Below are positions 7,428-17,032 of a stretch of 52,330 nucleotides of DNA, in pieces (the first letter of the stretch is position 1; each line of letters starts with the position of its first letter). The notes below the pieces were generated by a model. It saw nothing but the letters and a program-made list of their open reading frames with translations. It was not told the origin of the DNA and did not search any database. The DNA is from Bifidobacterium sp. (GTDB taxonomy: Bacteria > Actinomycetota > Actinomycetes > Actinomycetales > Bifidobacteriaceae). The stretch lies in contig NZ_JALCCV010000002.1 of the NCBI RefSeq assembly GCF_022640935.1, positions 1 through 52,330 on the forward strand, read 5' to 3'. Made by a program: the position numbers and the translations under genes.

Positions 7428-8273
7428 ATGATCGATGAAGTGGTGTTTTTGCGCCATGGGCGCACATCGTACAATCTGGCGAGGCGGATGCAGGGGCAGA
7501 TCGACGTCCCGCTCGATATCATCGGGCAGTGGCAGGTCGATCAGAGCGCGTTGGAATTGGCCAGCGCCTACTACTGGGCCAAAGTCTCCCAGCTGGCCCG
7601 CAACCCGGAGCGTTTGGCGCAGCCGGGGCCGGAGGCAGTCAAACACAGCGAGATCGAGGAATACCGCGAGGCTCCGGCGGCCGGGCGCACCATGCGCGTG
7701 GTGGCTTCCGACCTGTTCCGCGCCCAGCAGACCGCCCATGCTTTCGCCGACATCCTCGGGCTGCCGGTGACGTGCGATACACGGCTGCGCGAACGTAGCT
7801 TCGGACGCTGGGAGGGACTGACCCGCGCGGAGATCATGCAGATGGACGCCAAGGCTTATGAGGAATGGAAAACGAATTATTCCGGCGGACAGCGTTATGG
7901 CGTCGAATCGTTGGAAACGCTTGGCAGGCGCGGCGCAGACGCGGTCAACGGCCTCATCTCCCGCGAGGGCGGTCGGCAGACGCCGGGCACGCTGGTGATA
8001 GTCGGCCATGGATCATGGATCATCGCGACCATCCACACTCTGCTCGGCGAAGACCCGGAGACATCCCGAAGCCTCGATTCCGTGCGCAACGCCTTCTGGT
8101 CGCGCATGATGCCGCAATACAGCATCCCCGGTCACCGCGGCGGGCAGGCGGCCCCGGTTTCGTGGAAGCTCGAAGAGTTCAACCACGGACCGGCCATCGC
8201 CTCGCGCATGGATTGGGAGAACGGCCCGGCCGAGCTGCGCGGCCCGCATATGAAACTGTGGCAGGTGCTGTGA
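7428..8273 (+). CDS. Histidine phosphatase superfamily protein (phosphoglycerate mutase-like)
   Basis: 281 residues from ATG 7428. The RHG catalytic motif FLRHGRTSYN near the N-terminus provides the phosphorylated His and Arg. S-D-L-F-R-A-Q-Q-T-A and R-E-R-S-F-G-R-W-E-G are the family's second Arg and Glu regions, and I-V-G-H-G-S-W-I near residue 190 supplies the second catalytic His. An unusual 40-residue insertion (about residues 45-90) sits between the RHG motif and the S-D-L motif. The C-terminal tail (P-V-S-W-K-L-E-E-F-N-H-G) is typical of actinobacterial members. The substrate is unknown; sugar phosphates or nucleotides are possible. The ribosome site is weak. Confidence 0.87.
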   Translation: MIDEVVFLRHGRTSYNLARRMQGQIDVPLDIIGQWQVDQSALELASAYYWAKVSQLARNPERLAQPGPEAVKHSEIEEYREAPAAGRTMRVVASDLFRAQQTAHAFADILGLPVTCDTRLRERSFGRWEGLTRAEIMQMDAKAYEEWKTNYSGGQRYGVESLETLGRRGADAVNGLISREGGRQTPGTLVIVGHGSWIIATIHTLLGEDPETSRSLDSVRNAFWSRMMPQYSIPGHRGGQAAPVSWKLEEFNHGPAIASRMDWENGPAELRGPHMKLWQVL

Positions 8274-8367
8274 ACCGCCGCTGGCCCGACGACGGCCATG
8301 TTCCGGGCGAGGGTCTATCCTTGATACGGTTCGTGCGGGGTGCCGTGCGCAGCCGAACATGGTACGG

Positions 8368-8394
8368 GTGCAGCGCCGGCGGATGCCGGCTGCA
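8368..8394. other. Hairpin in the leader of the CorA-like gene
   Basis: GTGCAG-CG-CCGGC, a four-base GGAT loop, and GCCGG-CTGCAC form an 11-bp stem with a two-base bulge, about 60 bases before the transporter start. No T-run follows. It could be a terminator for the phosphatase gene or a structured leader. Confidence 0.3.
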
Positions 8395-8453
8395 CATATG
8401 CAACGTTGCCGCGGCAGGATGCGGCATGATCCAACGGAAGGCGGGTGAAAGAC

Positions 8454-9407
8454 ATGTTGAGGATGTTCAACACCATCAACGGGTATGTAGAACGCATCGA
8501 GAAGATCGAGAACGGCGCCTGGCTGTGTCTTTCCCAGCCGACCGACGTCGAACTGGCGACGGTCGCGCAGCAGACGGGCATAGACTTGGCCGATCTGCGT
8601 GCGCCGCTCGATGACGAGGAGCGCTCGCGCATCGACGTCGAAGACGATTACACGATGATCATCGTCGACATCCCCACGGTCGAGGAACGCGGCGGGCGGG
8701 ACTGGTACGAAACGATCCCATTGTCGATCATCATCACGCAGAACCTGATCCTCACGGTCTGCATGCAGGACACGCCTGTGCTCCATCCCTTCATGGAGGG
8801 GCGCATCCGCGGCTTCAACACCTATATGAAATCGCGGTTCATCCTGCAGATCCTCTACCGCAATGCGACGATGTACCTGCGCTATCTGCGCATCATCGAC
8901 CGCGAAAGCGACCGCCTCGAACTGCGGCTGCGCCACTCCATGCAGAATCGCGAGATCCTCTCACTGCTTGAACTGAGCAAGACCTTGGTCTATTTCACCA
9001 CAAGCCTGAAATCCAACGAGATCGTAATGGAGAAGCTCAATTCGCTCGCCCGCTTCAAGCAGTACCCCGAAGACGAAGATCTGCTCGATGATGTCATCAC
9101 CGAAAACAAACAGGCCATTGAAATGGCCAACATCTACAGCAGCGTTCTTGCGAACATGACGGATGCCTTCGCATCCATCGTCTCGAACAACCTGAACAAC
9201 GTCATGCGAATCTTCACGATCATCTCGATCACGCTGTCGATTCCTACGCTCATCTTCTCGATGTACGGCATGAACTTCCAGAGCGGCATGTCCGGCATGC
9301 CCTTGTCGAACAACAGATGGGGCTTCCTGATCGTCGTGAGCATCTCCCTGGCGCTTGCGGCCGTCGTTACCTGGTTCCTGACACGCTCGCGTCTTTTCCA
9401 AAAATAA
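8454..9407 (+). CDS. CorA-family divalent cation transporter (Mg2+/Co2+-like)
   Basis: About 317 residues. A long cytoplasmic alpha/beta and coiled helical domain ends in two C-terminal membrane helices. The signature Y-G-M-N-F lies at the end of the first helix (T-L-I-F-S-M-Y-G-M-N-F), and the second is W-G-F-L-I-V-V-S-I-S-L-A-L-A-A-V-V. CorA pentamers import Mg2+ or export other divalent ions. ATG 8454 (MLRMFNTING) was preferred over the in-frame GTG 8445, because the AAGG/GCGGG stretch is correctly spaced for the ATG and overlaps the GTG. A leader hairpin lies upstream at 8368. The binding lipoprotein gene follows after 13 bases and may be co-transcribed. The transported ion cannot be read from sequence. 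Confidence 0.88.
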   Translation: MLRMFNTINGYVERIEKIENGAWLCLSQPTDVELATVAQQTGIDLADLRAPLDDEERSRIDVEDDYTMIIVDIPTVEERGGRDWYETIPLSIIITQNLILTVCMQDTPVLHPFMEGRIRGFNTYMKSRFILQILYRNATMYLRYLRIIDRESDRLELRLRHSMQNREILSLLELSKTLVYFTTSLKSNEIVMEKLNSLARFKQYPEDEDLLDDVITENKQAIEMANIYSSVLANMTDAFASIVSNNLNNVMRIFTIISITLSIPTLIFSMYGMNFQSGMSGMPLSNNRWGFLIVVSISLALAAVVTWFLTRSRLFQK

Positions 9408-9420
9408 GGCGGCGACGGAT

Positions 9421-10269
9421 ATGGCGCACAACGATTTGCAGCGGCTCACACAGTCGCTGCGCGCTGCGCTGGCGCTGGTTTTGTCGATGGCCTTGGGCTT
9501 GTCGATGGCCGCCTGCGGGCAGAACGCGGCCATGGCCGGCGCCCCCGACGGGCCGACCATCACCATTGGGGTGGCATTCGACGAGCCGGGCGTCGGCCTG
9601 CGGCATGACGGTCAGGATTCCGGGTTCGACATCACCGTGGCGCGTTATGTGGCCCAAGTGCTGGGCTATGCGCGCAAGCAGGTGAACTTCACGCAGATCT
9701 GGCCGTCGAACGCTGATTCAACGCTGCGCAGCGGCAAGGCGCAGATGCTTGTCACGAGCCTGCCCATGGACAGCGCCAAACGCAAGGGCGTGCAATCGTC
9801 CAAACCATATCTGCTCACCCGGCAGGATCTGCTCATCCGCCAGGATGACCGCACGAGCATCACCGGATTCGCCGATCTGAACGGTAAAGTCGTTTGCTCG
9901 GCGCAGGGCAGCGGCGCCACACAGAATCTCAAAACGAAGATCCCCGGAGTCATCGTTCACGAGCGCAACAGCTACCCGCAGTGCGTGACCGCATTGCTGA
10001 TCGGCGAAGCGGATGCGGTGAGCGCCGACGACGCCGTGCTTTCCGGCCTGGCATCCGCTATGGGCAAGGACTATCTCGCGCTGGTAGGCGATCCTTTGGG
10101 CCAGGCGGCGCACGCTGTGCAGGTCAGTTCCGGCGAGAACGAGCTCATCGGGAAAATCAACGACGCTCTCGCCATGATGCGCAGGGACGGCAGCCTCGTC
10201 AAAGCGCTTGACGCCCTGCGCGGCGGCACAGGATATGCGAAAGGTGTGCTGCCTGGCAACAGGCGGTGA
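9421..10269 (+). CDS. Polar amino-acid ABC transporter substrate-binding lipoprotein (glutamate-type, SBP_bac_3)
   Basis: 282 residues. The N-terminus is a lipoprotein signal: hydrophobic ALALVLSMALGLSM followed by the lipobox M-A-A-C, so the mature protein begins at that Cys and is membrane-tethered. The domain opens I-T-I-G-V-A-F-D-E-P-G-V and continues G-F-D-I-T-V-A-R-Y-V, the family-3 signature for glutamate, glutamine or cystine binders. S-K-P-Y-L-L-T-R-Q-D and L-N-G-K-V-V-C-S-A-Q-G-S-G follow the usual order. No permease or ATPase genes are adjacent, so it is an orphan binding protein or works with a system elsewhere. The second lobe appears complete. Confidence 0.85.
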   Translation: MAHNDLQRLTQSLRAALALVLSMALGLSMAACGQNAAMAGAPDGPTITIGVAFDEPGVGLRHDGQDSGFDITVARYVAQVLGYARKQVNFTQIWPSNADSTLRSGKAQMLVTSLPMDSAKRKGVQSSKPYLLTRQDLLIRQDDRTSITGFADLNGKVVCSAQGSGATQNLKTKIPGVIVHERNSYPQCVTALLIGEADAVSADDAVLSGLASAMGKDYLALVGDPLGQAAHAVQVSSGENELIGKINDALAMMRRDGSLVKALDALRGGTGYAKGVLPGNRR

Positions 10270-10302
10270 AATGGCTGCCGGCCCCGTGTCCAGTTGCGTC
10301 AC

Positions 10303-10308
10303 GATAAT
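10303..10308 (+). promoter_or_regulatory. Putative -10 box of leuS, suggesting a leaderless mRNA
   Basis: GATAAT ends eight bases before the leuS ATG at 10317, and no Shine-Dalgarno sequence lies between. Transcription would then begin at or within two bases of the start codon. No clear -35 is seen. Confidence 0.4.
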
Positions 10309-10316
10309 CCTTGTCT

Positions 10317-13286
10317 ATGAGTCTCACTACGAAGAACGAAGCAGCATCCGAGGAATCCGGCGAGCCGGCGTATCGCTACAATGCGCGGCTCGCCCAGGGT
10401 ATCGAGGACAAATGGCAGAAAGTCTGGGACGAACGTGGCACGTTCTGGGCCGCCAATGTCTCCGGCGACCTCACTGACAGCCGAGGGCGGCACGCCGAGG
10501 GTCGGCAGCCGTATTTCGCGATGGATATGTTCCCCTACCCTTCCGGCAAAGGCATCCATGTCGGCCATCCGCTGGGATATCTCGCCACGGATGTGGTCAG
10601 CCGCTACCACCGCATGAAAGGCGAGAACGTCCTGCACGCAATGGGGTATGACGCCTTCGGACTTCCCGCCGAGCAGTACGCAGTGCAGACCGGCCAGCAC
10701 CCGCGCGTCACCACCGAGGCGAATATCGCCAACATGCGCAGGCAGCTGCACCGCATGGGCCTGAGCTTCGACAACCGCCGCACTTTCGCGACCATTGATC
10801 CGGGCTATATGCGCTGGACGCAATGGATCTTCTCGCGCATCTTCGACGCGTGGTACGACCCGGAGTTCGTGCGCCCCGACGGAGGCAAAGGGTCGGCGCG
10901 ACCGATTTCGACGCTCATCGAGCAATTCGCATCAGGCAGGCGGTCGATTCCGGGGCATCCGGGCGCCTCATGGGATTCGTTGAGCAAGGCCGATCAGGCC
11001 GATGCACTCAACAATTTCCGGCTTGCTTACATCTCCAAGTCGCCGGTCAACTGGTGCCCGGGACTCGGCACGGTGCTGGCCAACGAGGAAGTCACCGCCG
11101 AAGGGCGTTCCGAGCGCGGCAATTTCCCCGTTTTCCAGCGCGAGCTGCGGCAGTGGTCGATGCGCATCACGGCGTACGGCCACCGGCTTATCGAGGACCT
11201 CGACGTTATCGACTGGCCGGAGAAAGTCAAGCTCATGCAGCGAAACTGGATCGGCGAATCGCACGGCGCTTCCGTGCATTTCGAGGTCGACGCTCCAGAC
11301 GGCCCACAAGACATGGAGATCTACACGACCCGTCCTGACACGCTGTTCGGCACCACCTTCGCCGTGGTTTCGCCCGAACATGATCTGCTGCACCATGTGC
11401 CGAACGCTTGGCCGGCGGGCATCCCCGAATCGTGGAAGGGCGGCTACGCATCGCCTGTCGAGGCCGTGGACGCCTATCGGACTGCGGCGCAGGGCAGGAC
11501 TGCCAAAGACCGCGTGGACGAGGCCGGCGAGAAAACCGGGCTGTTCACCGGCCTGTACGCCATCAATCCGATCACCGGGGCCAAGCTGCCGCTGTTCACC
11601 GCCGATTATGTGCTGATGGACTACGGCACCGGGGCGATCATGGCCGTGCCGGGCGGCGACCAGCGCGATTACGACTTCGCCACTGCCTTCGGTCTGCCGG
11701 TCATCTACACCGTGCGCCCGCTGGACGATTCCGGCGACGAGCTGGCGAATTACGAAGGCAAGGCGCCTTTCGTCTCCCATGACGGCATCGTCATCAATTC
11801 GGCTGTCGACGCAACGCATGCGCAAGGCGATGCATTGAGCCTTGACGGTCTGCGCGTCGACGACGCCATCGCCAAAGTCAATGATTGGTTGGAAAAGGCC
11901 GGGGTGGGCGAGGCCGAGACAAGCTATCGCCTGCGCGACTGGCTCTTCTCGCGCCAGCGCTACTGGGGCGAGCCTTTCCCCATCGTCTACGACGAGGACG
12001 GCGCGGCGCATCTGGTGCCGGACGACCAATTGCCGATTAATCTGCCCGAGGTGCCGGATTACAGTCCGAAGACCTTCGATCCGGAGGATGCGCAGTCCAA
12101 TCCCGAGGCGCCGCTGAGCCGCAACGAGGATTGGGTCAAGGTCGCTCTCGACTTGGGCGATGGGACGAAGACCTATTACCGTGACACGAATACCATGCCG
12201 AACTGGGCGGGTTCCTGCTGGTATTACATGCGTTATCTCGATCCGAACGATGCCGAACACATGGTTGACAGCGACGAATACGGCTACTGGATAGGGCCGG
12301 ACCACAACACGTATTCCGGTCATATCGGTGGCGTGGACCTCTATGTCGGCGGCGTTGAGCATGCGGTGTTGCACCTGCTCTACTCGCGCTTCTGGCACAA
12401 AGTGCTCTATGACTTGGGCTATGTGACTTCGCCCGAGCCGTTCCACAAGCTCTTCAACCAGGGCATGATCCAAGCTTATGCCTACACCGATGACCGTGGG
12501 CAATACGTGCCGGCGGACGAGGTCGAAGAAGCGGGCTTTGACGAGCACGGCGAGCCGGGTTTCACTTGGCATGGGCAGCACGTCAACCGCGAATTCGGCA
12601 AGATGGGCAAGAGCCTCAAAAACATCACGACGCCGGACTACATGTGCGAGAACTACGGCGCAGATACATTCCGGCTGTACGAGATGAGCATGGGTCCGCT
12701 CGATGAATCGCGGCCTTGGAACGTGCGCAACGTCATCGGCAGCATGCGCTTTCTGCAGCGCCTGTGGCGCAACGTCGTGGACGAGACCACCGGCGAGCTG
12801 ACGGTTGTGGACGGGCGGCCCGATGTGGCCACGCTCAAGCTGCTCAACAACACGATCGCTGATGTGAGCCAGGAGATGGAGGCGATGCGCCCGAACACCG
12901 CCATCGCCAAGCTCATCGTGCTCAACAACCAACTCACGTCGTTGGCGGCCGTGCCGCGCGCCGTCGTAGAGCCGCTGGTTCTCATGCTCTCGCCCATCGC
13001 GCCGCATATCTGCGAGGAGCTGTGGAGCCGGCTGGGCCACACCGAGTCGTTGGCGCACGAGCCGTGGCCCAAGGCCGACGAGCGCTACGTTGGGCAGGAC
13101 ACGGTCACCGCAGTCGTGCAGATCAAAGGTAAGGTGCGTGCCAAGCTCGCGGTCAGTCCGGATATCGACCCGGCGGAGCTCGAATCCAAGGCCTTGGCTG
13201 CGGTCGAATCGCGGCTGGGCGGCAAGAAGCCACGCAAGGTGATCGTCAAGGCCCCCAAGATCGTCTCGATCGTGCCCGCCGATTAA
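10317..13286 (+). CDS. leuS: Leucyl-tRNA synthetase
   Basis: 989 residues from ATG 10317; an in-frame TTG six bases upstream was rejected. It charges tRNA-Leu. The class I signature appears as F-P-Y-P-S-G-K-G-I-H-V-G-H-P (HIGH variant H-V-G-H) near residue 80, and K-M-G-K-S (KMSKS) near residue 763. The CP1 editing domain is present, with T-T-R-P-D-T-L-F-G-T and M-A-V-P-G-G-D-Q-R-D. The C-terminal part contains V-V-Q-I-K-G-K-V-R-A-K-L of the anticodon/LS domain. The length is slightly above the roughly 870 of many bacteria, with extra inserts between the N-terminal catalytic parts, as in related actinobacteria. A probable -10 sits eight bases before the ATG, so translation may be leaderless. 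A hairpin follows at 13321. Confidence 0.97.
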   Translation: MSLTTKNEAASEESGEPAYRYNARLAQGIEDKWQKVWDERGTFWAANVSGDLTDSRGRHAEGRQPYFAMDMFPYPSGKGIHVGHPLGYLATDVVSRYHRMKGENVLHAMGYDAFGLPAEQYAVQTGQHPRVTTEANIANMRRQLHRMGLSFDNRRTFATIDPGYMRWTQWIFSRIFDAWYDPEFVRPDGGKGSARPISTLIEQFASGRRSIPGHPGASWDSLSKADQADALNNFRLAYISKSPVNWCPGLGTVLANEEVTAEGRSERGNFPVFQRELRQWSMRITAYGHRLIEDLDVIDWPEKVKLMQRNWIGESHGASVHFEVDAPDGPQDMEIYTTRPDTLFGTTFAVVSPEHDLLHHVPNAWPAGIPESWKGGYASPVEAVDAYRTAAQGRTAKDRVDEAGEKTGLFTGLYAINPITGAKLPLFTADYVLMDYGTGAIMAVPGGDQRDYDFATAFGLPVIYTVRPLDDSGDELANYEGKAPFVSHDGIVINSAVDATHAQGDALSLDGLRVDDAIAKVNDWLEKAGVGEAETSYRLRDWLFSRQRYWGEPFPIVYDEDGAAHLVPDDQLPINLPEVPDYSPKTFDPEDAQSNPEAPLSRNEDWVKVALDLGDGTKTYYRDTNTMPNWAGSCWYYMRYLDPNDAEHMVDSDEYGYWIGPDHNTYSGHIGGVDLYVGGVEHAVLHLLYSRFWHKVLYDLGYVTSPEPFHKLFNQGMIQAYAYTDDRGQYVPADEVEEAGFDEHGEPGFTWHGQHVNREFGKMGKSLKNITTPDYMCENYGADTFRLYEMSMGPLDESRPWNVRNVIGSMRFLQRLWRNVVDETTGELTVVDGRPDVATLKLLNNTIADVSQEMEAMRPNTAIAKLIVLNNQLTSLAAVPRAVVEPLVLMLSPIAPHICEELWSRLGHTESLAHEPWPKADERYVGQDTVTAVVQIKGKVRAKLAVSPDIDPAELESKALAAVESRLGGKKPRKVIVKAPKIVSIVPAD

Positions 13287-13320
13287 GGGCCTCGAGCCAA
13301 TGCGGCGATCACGATAGCCA

Positions 13321-13352
13321 ACGGATCAGAGACAGGGATGCCGCTGATCCGT
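13321..13352 (+). terminator. Possible terminator hairpin after leuS
   Basis: Nine-base arms (13321-13329 and 13344-13352) with a 14-base loop start 34 bases after the leuS stop. No T-run follows, so it would be a weak or Rho-assisted site. Confidence 0.35.
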
Positions 13353-13474
13353 CCTGCGCTCTCATAGATGCCTGCTGCGCATGCTTTGGCACCTGTTGCG
13401 TTGGGGTGTGCCGGTTCCCTTTTTGCCTGCATGCTTGACGAAACGGTGAAACACGCCGAGTCATGCGCGGATGA

Positions 13475-13480
13475 TAGATT
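13475..13480 (+). promoter_or_regulatory. Putative -10 box of pyrG, suggesting a leaderless mRNA
   Basis: TAGATT ends eight bases before the pyrG ATG at 13489, with no ribosome site between. This repeats the spacing seen at leuS and rsmE. TTGACG at 13435-13440 is too far upstream (34 bases) to be its -35. Confidence 0.4.
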
Positions 13481-13488
13481 GAAGTTCC

Positions 13489-15150
13489 ATGGTTAGCAGA
13501 CAACATGGCAATTCGCAAGAGCACGTCACCAAGCATATTTTCGTCACCGGAGGCGTTGTTTCCTCACTTGGCAAAGGCCTGACCGCCTCGTCGTTGGGCA
13601 GGCTGCTGCGCAGTCGCGGCATTCGCGTTCTGCAGCAGAAGCTCGATCCCTACATCAATGTCGACCCGGGCACAATGAACCCCTTCCAGCATGGCGAGGT
13701 CTATGTCACGGAGGATGGCGCGGAAACCGATCTCGACATCGGCCACTATGAGCGCTTCCTCGACGTTTTCCTGTCGCAGAAGGCCAATGTGACCACCGGG
13801 CAGATCTATCAGTCGGTGATCAACAAGGAGCGCGCGGGGGAGTACCTCGGCCAGTGCGTGCAGGTCATCCCGCATATCACCAACGAGATCAAGAGCCGAA
13901 TGCGCGCGCAGGCTTCCGACGATGTCGACGTGATCATCACCGAAATCGGCGGCACGGTCGGCGACATCGAATCACAGCCCTTCATGGAGGCGGCACGTGA
14001 GGTGCGTCGCGATCTGGGCAGCGAGAACTGCATGTTCGTCCACGTCTCGCTGGTGCCGTACATCGCCGCCGCGCATGAGCTGAAAACCAAGCCGACCCAG
14101 CATTCCGTCATGGCGCTGCGCCAGCTGGGCATCGTCCCCGACGCGCTCGTGCTGCGTTCGGATCGTCCGCTCAACCAGGCGATCAAGGACAAGATCTCGC
14201 TCATGTGCGACGTCGATCCGCAGGGCGTGGTCAACTGCGTGGATGCGCCGAGCATCTATGACGTGCCCAAGATCCTCTTCAACGAGGGGCTCGATGCCTA
14301 TGTGGTGCGCGAACTGGGGCTGCCGTTCCATGACGTCGACTGGGCGGAATGGAAGAATCTGCTTGACCGCGTGCACCACCCCAAGCACGAGGTGACGATC
14401 GCCATCGTCGGCAAATACATCGATCTGCCCGATGCCTATCTTTCCGTCACCGAGGCCATCAAGGCCGGCGGTTTCGCCAACTATGCGAAGGCCAACGTCA
14501 AGTGGGTCGTCGCCGATCTGTGCGAGACGGTCGAAGACGCGCGCAAGGAGCTCGCCGGAGTCGATGGCATCGTGGTCCCCGGCGGCTTCGGCATCCGCGG
14601 CATCGAAGGCAAGATCGGCGCGCTCAAATTCGCGCGCGAGAACAAGCTGCCCGCACTCGGCCTGTGCCTCGGCCTGCAAACGATGGTCATCGAATACTCG
14701 CGGCACGTCCTGGGGCTTGAGGATGCGAATTCCTCGGAGTTCGAAGGCGAATGCGAGAATCCGGTGATCGCCACCATGGAGGAGCAGAAGGACATTGTTG
14801 CCGGCAACGGCGATATGGGCCACACCATGCGCTTGGGCTCCTACCCGGCTGAACTTGAGAAAGATTCGCTGGTCGCGCAGCTATACGGCACCACGCATGT
14901 GACCGAACGTCACCGCCACCGCTACGAAGTGAACGTGGCGTACAAGGACCGTCTGCGCAAGGCCGGCCTGCGCATCAGCGGCCAGAGCCCGGACGGCGAA
15001 CTCGCCGAATTCATCGAGCTGCCGCAGGACGTGCATCCCTTCTACGTCGGCACTCAGGCGCATCCCGAGTTCAAATCACGCCCCACCAAGCCGCATCCCC
15101 TCTTCGCCGGACTGGTCAAGGCCGCGCTAGACCATCAGGCTGCACGCTGA
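13489..15150 (+). CDS. pyrG: CTP synthase
   Basis: 553 residues, the normal length. It makes CTP from UTP, ATP and glutamine. The amidoligase domain opens [16 protein letters not shown] (P-loop) and continues with [12 protein letters not shown] and [10 protein letters not shown]. The class I glutamine amidotransferase domain has G-G-F-G-I-R-G and the nucleophile Cys about residue 393 in G-L-C-L-G-L-Q, then the His of the triad in A-H-P-E-F. A 15-residue N-terminal extension precedes the family start. No Shine-Dalgarno precedes the ATG; a -10-like TAGATT lies eight bases upstream. A strong terminator follows at 15199. Confidence 0.97.
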   Translation: MVSRQHGNSQEHVTKHIFVTGGVVSSLGKGLTASSLGRLLRSRGIRVLQQKLDPYINVDPGTMNPFQHGEVYVTEDGAETDLDIGHYERFLDVFLSQKANVTTGQIYQSVINKERAGEYLGQCVQVIPHITNEIKSRMRAQASDDVDVIITEIGGTVGDIESQPFMEAAREVRRDLGSENCMFVHVSLVPYIAAAHELKTKPTQHSVMALRQLGIVPDALVLRSDRPLNQAIKDKISLMCDVDPQGVVNCVDAPSIYDVPKILFNEGLDAYVVRELGLPFHDVDWAEWKNLLDRVHHPKHEVTIAIVGKYIDLPDAYLSVTEAIKAGGFANYAKANVKWVVADLCETVEDARKELAGVDGIVVPGGFGIRGIEGKIGALKFARENKLPALGLCLGLQTMVIEYSRHVLGLEDANSSEFEGECENPVIATMEEQKDIVAGNGDMGHTMRLGSYPAELEKDSLVAQLYGTTHVTERHRHRYEVNVAYKDRLRKAGLRISGQSPDGELAEFIELPQDVHPFYVGTQAHPEFKSRPTKPHPLFAGLVKAALDHQAAR

Positions 15151-15198
15151 GACGCGAAGGCGCGCGAGCCTAGTCGGCGTCTGACGCACGTTGCCAGG

Positions 15199-15231
15199 AA
15201 ACCCCGCCGAACACCGTTTCGGCGGGGTTTT
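15199..15231 (+). terminator. Rho-independent terminator after pyrG
   Basis: A perfect 13-bp stem (15199-15211 with 15218-15230), rich in C/G with AAA/TTT ends, is closed by a six-base loop and runs into TTTT. It starts 48 bases after the pyrG stop and separates pyrG from the suf cluster. Confidence 0.9.
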
Positions 15232-15335
15232 GCGCATGTGCCGCCACACTTACGGTATGCGGTTTTGCAGCGAACTGTGCATGCCTGAGCGTCTGTTTCG
15301 TGCCAATACCCCCTCATTGGCGCTACATTCCGGAT

Positions 15336-15399
15336 ACCGACAAGACGCATTGCCGAAGTGAATCAGCGTTGTCGGTCATGATCTCAGCGTGACCGACAA
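15336..15399. promoter_or_regulatory. Three copies of ACCGACAA upstream of sufB, candidate operator
   Basis: ACCGACAA occurs at 15336-15343. The reverse complement TTGTCGGTCA lies at 15369-15378, and TGACCGACAA at 15390-15399, so the last two form a perfect 10-bp inverted repeat with an 11-bp spacer. They lie 117-180 bases before the sufB start in the only regulatory space of the operon. The binding protein is not known to me. The 15151-15515 gap otherwise contains only the pyrG terminator and the promoter region. Confidence 0.45.
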
Positions 15400-15515
15400 G
15401 TGTGCGCAATCTCACGTCATTCCCTGGGCGATACACGAATTACCCTCTAGTAATTTGGCCTGAATTCTGTTAGGTTTGCCACTGGTACTTTCCCAAGGAA
15501 TGGAGGCCGCGTACG

Positions 15516-17012
15516 GTGGTTGACAAACAAACACCCAACGCCGCGTCTGACATGGAGATGAGCCAATATGTGGCTGATCGAGAACGTGTCAACGAGGAGA
15601 AAATCAAGAAAGACGAGCAGATCCTCGATCAGTTCGGCGAATACGGCTATGGCTGGCATGATTCGGATGCCGCCGGCGAAGCCGCGAAAAAAGGCATCGA
15701 CGAGGACGTGGTCCGTTCCATATCCGCCGACAAGGGAGAGCCGGAATGGATGCTCGACTACCGCCTGAAAGGCTATCAGGCGTTCCTCGACAAGCCCATG
15801 CCTGACTGGGGCGTGGATCTTTCGGAATTCCATGCCGAGAACTTCAAGTATTACGTCAAGCCGCTCGACAAACAGGCCAAGACCTGGGAAGACCTGCCAG
15901 ACGACATCCGCAACACTTATGACAGGCTCGGCATCCCCGAGGCGGAAAAGAAGCGCCTGGTCTCCGGCGTCGCCGCGCAGTATGAGTCCGAAGTCATCTA
16001 CAACTCGATTCGCGAGGACCTCAAGGAACAGGGCGTCATCTTCGTCGACACCGATACCGCGGTGCGCGATTATCCCGAATTGGTCAGGAAATACTTTGCC
16101 ACCGTCATCCCGGCCGACGACAACAAGTTCGCCGCGCTGAACACGGCAGCCTGGTCCGGCGGCTCGTTCGTATACGTGCCCAAGGGCGTCCATGTCGACA
16201 TCCCGCTGCAAGCCTATTTCCGCATCAATACGCCGAATATGGGCCAGTTCGAGCGCACGCTGATCATCGCCGACGAAGGCGCCTACGTGCATTACGTCGA
16301 AGGCTGCACTGCGCCGATCTACGCGACCGACTCGCTGCATGCGGCCAATGTCGAAATTGTCGTGGAGAAGGGCGCCCGCGTGCGCTACACGACCGTGCAG
16401 AATTGGTCGACCAACGTCTATAACCTCGTCACCCAGCGCGCCTACGTGCGCGAGGGCGGCACGATGGAGTGGATCGACGGCAACATCGGTTCCAAGGCCA
16501 CGATGAAATATCCCTCCTGCATTCTCGCGGAGCCGTATGCCAAGGCGGAGACCATGTCGTTGGGCTTCGCGGGCGAAGGGCAGTATCAGGACACCGGCGC
16601 CAAAATGATCCATCTGGCGCCCCACACCAGCTCGACCATCGTCTCCAAATCGATCTCCCGCTCCGGCGGACGCGCCGCTTACCGCGGACTCGTCAAGATC
16701 ATCAAGGGCGCGAAGGGCTCGAGCTCCTCCGTTGTGTGCGATGCGCTGCTGGTCGACGAGATCTCGCGCTCCGACACCTACCCACATGTGGATGTGCGCG
16801 AGGACGATGTCTCGATGGCCCATGAGGCCACGGTTTCCAAGGTCTCCGAAGACCAGCTCTTCTACCTGATGAGCCGCGGGCTCGAGGAGAAGGAAGCCAT
16901 GGGCATGATCGTGCGTGGCTTTGTAGAGCCGATCAGCCGCGAGCTGCCAATGGAATACGCGCTGGAGTTGAACAGACTTGTGGAACTGCAGATGGAAGGA
17001 TCGGTGGGCTGA
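15516..17012 (+). CDS. sufB: Fe-S cluster assembly scaffold protein SufB
   Basis: 498 residues from GTG 15516, with a strong GGAGG ribosome site nine bases upstream. SufB is the main scaffold of the SufBCD complex, on which clusters are built using sulfide from SufS/SufU. The beta-helix core is recognisable: [27 protein letters not shown] (a conserved core Cys), and [12 protein letters not shown] near the C-terminus. The N-terminal helix domain (Y-G-Y-G-W-H-D-S-D) is present, and the length is typical. It is the first gene of sufBDC, and its stop overlaps the possible upstream start of sufD. No SufR-type repressor gene precedes it, unlike mycobacteria. Confidence 0.97.
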   Translation: MVDKQTPNAASDMEMSQYVADRERVNEEKIKKDEQILDQFGEYGYGWHDSDAAGEAAKKGIDEDVVRSISADKGEPEWMLDYRLKGYQAFLDKPMPDWGVDLSEFHAENFKYYVKPLDKQAKTWEDLPDDIRNTYDRLGIPEAEKKRLVSGVAAQYESEVIYNSIREDLKEQGVIFVDTDTAVRDYPELVRKYFATVIPADDNKFAALNTAAWSGGSFVYVPKGVHVDIPLQAYFRINTPNMGQFERTLIIADEGAYVHYVEGCTAPIYATDSLHAANVEIVVEKGARVRYTTVQNWSTNVYNLVTQRAYVREGGTMEWIDGNIGSKATMKYPSCILAEPYAKAETMSLGFAGEGQYQDTGAKMIHLAPHTSSTIVSKSISRSGGRAAYRGLVKIIKGAKGSSSSVVCDALLVDEISRSDTYPHVDVREDDVSMAHEATVSKVSEDQLFYLMSRGLEEKEAMGMIVRGFVEPISRELPMEYALELNRLVELQMEGSVG

Positions 17013-17032
17013 TGCCAGTCAAGGAAGTAACC

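Noticed and set aside
10968..13058. Long minus-strand open frame (696 codons) opposite leuS
   Set aside because: It is antisense to a complete leuS, with no ribosome site and low-quality Arg/His/Val-rich translation. It is explained by the GC-rich codon use of the plus-strand gene.
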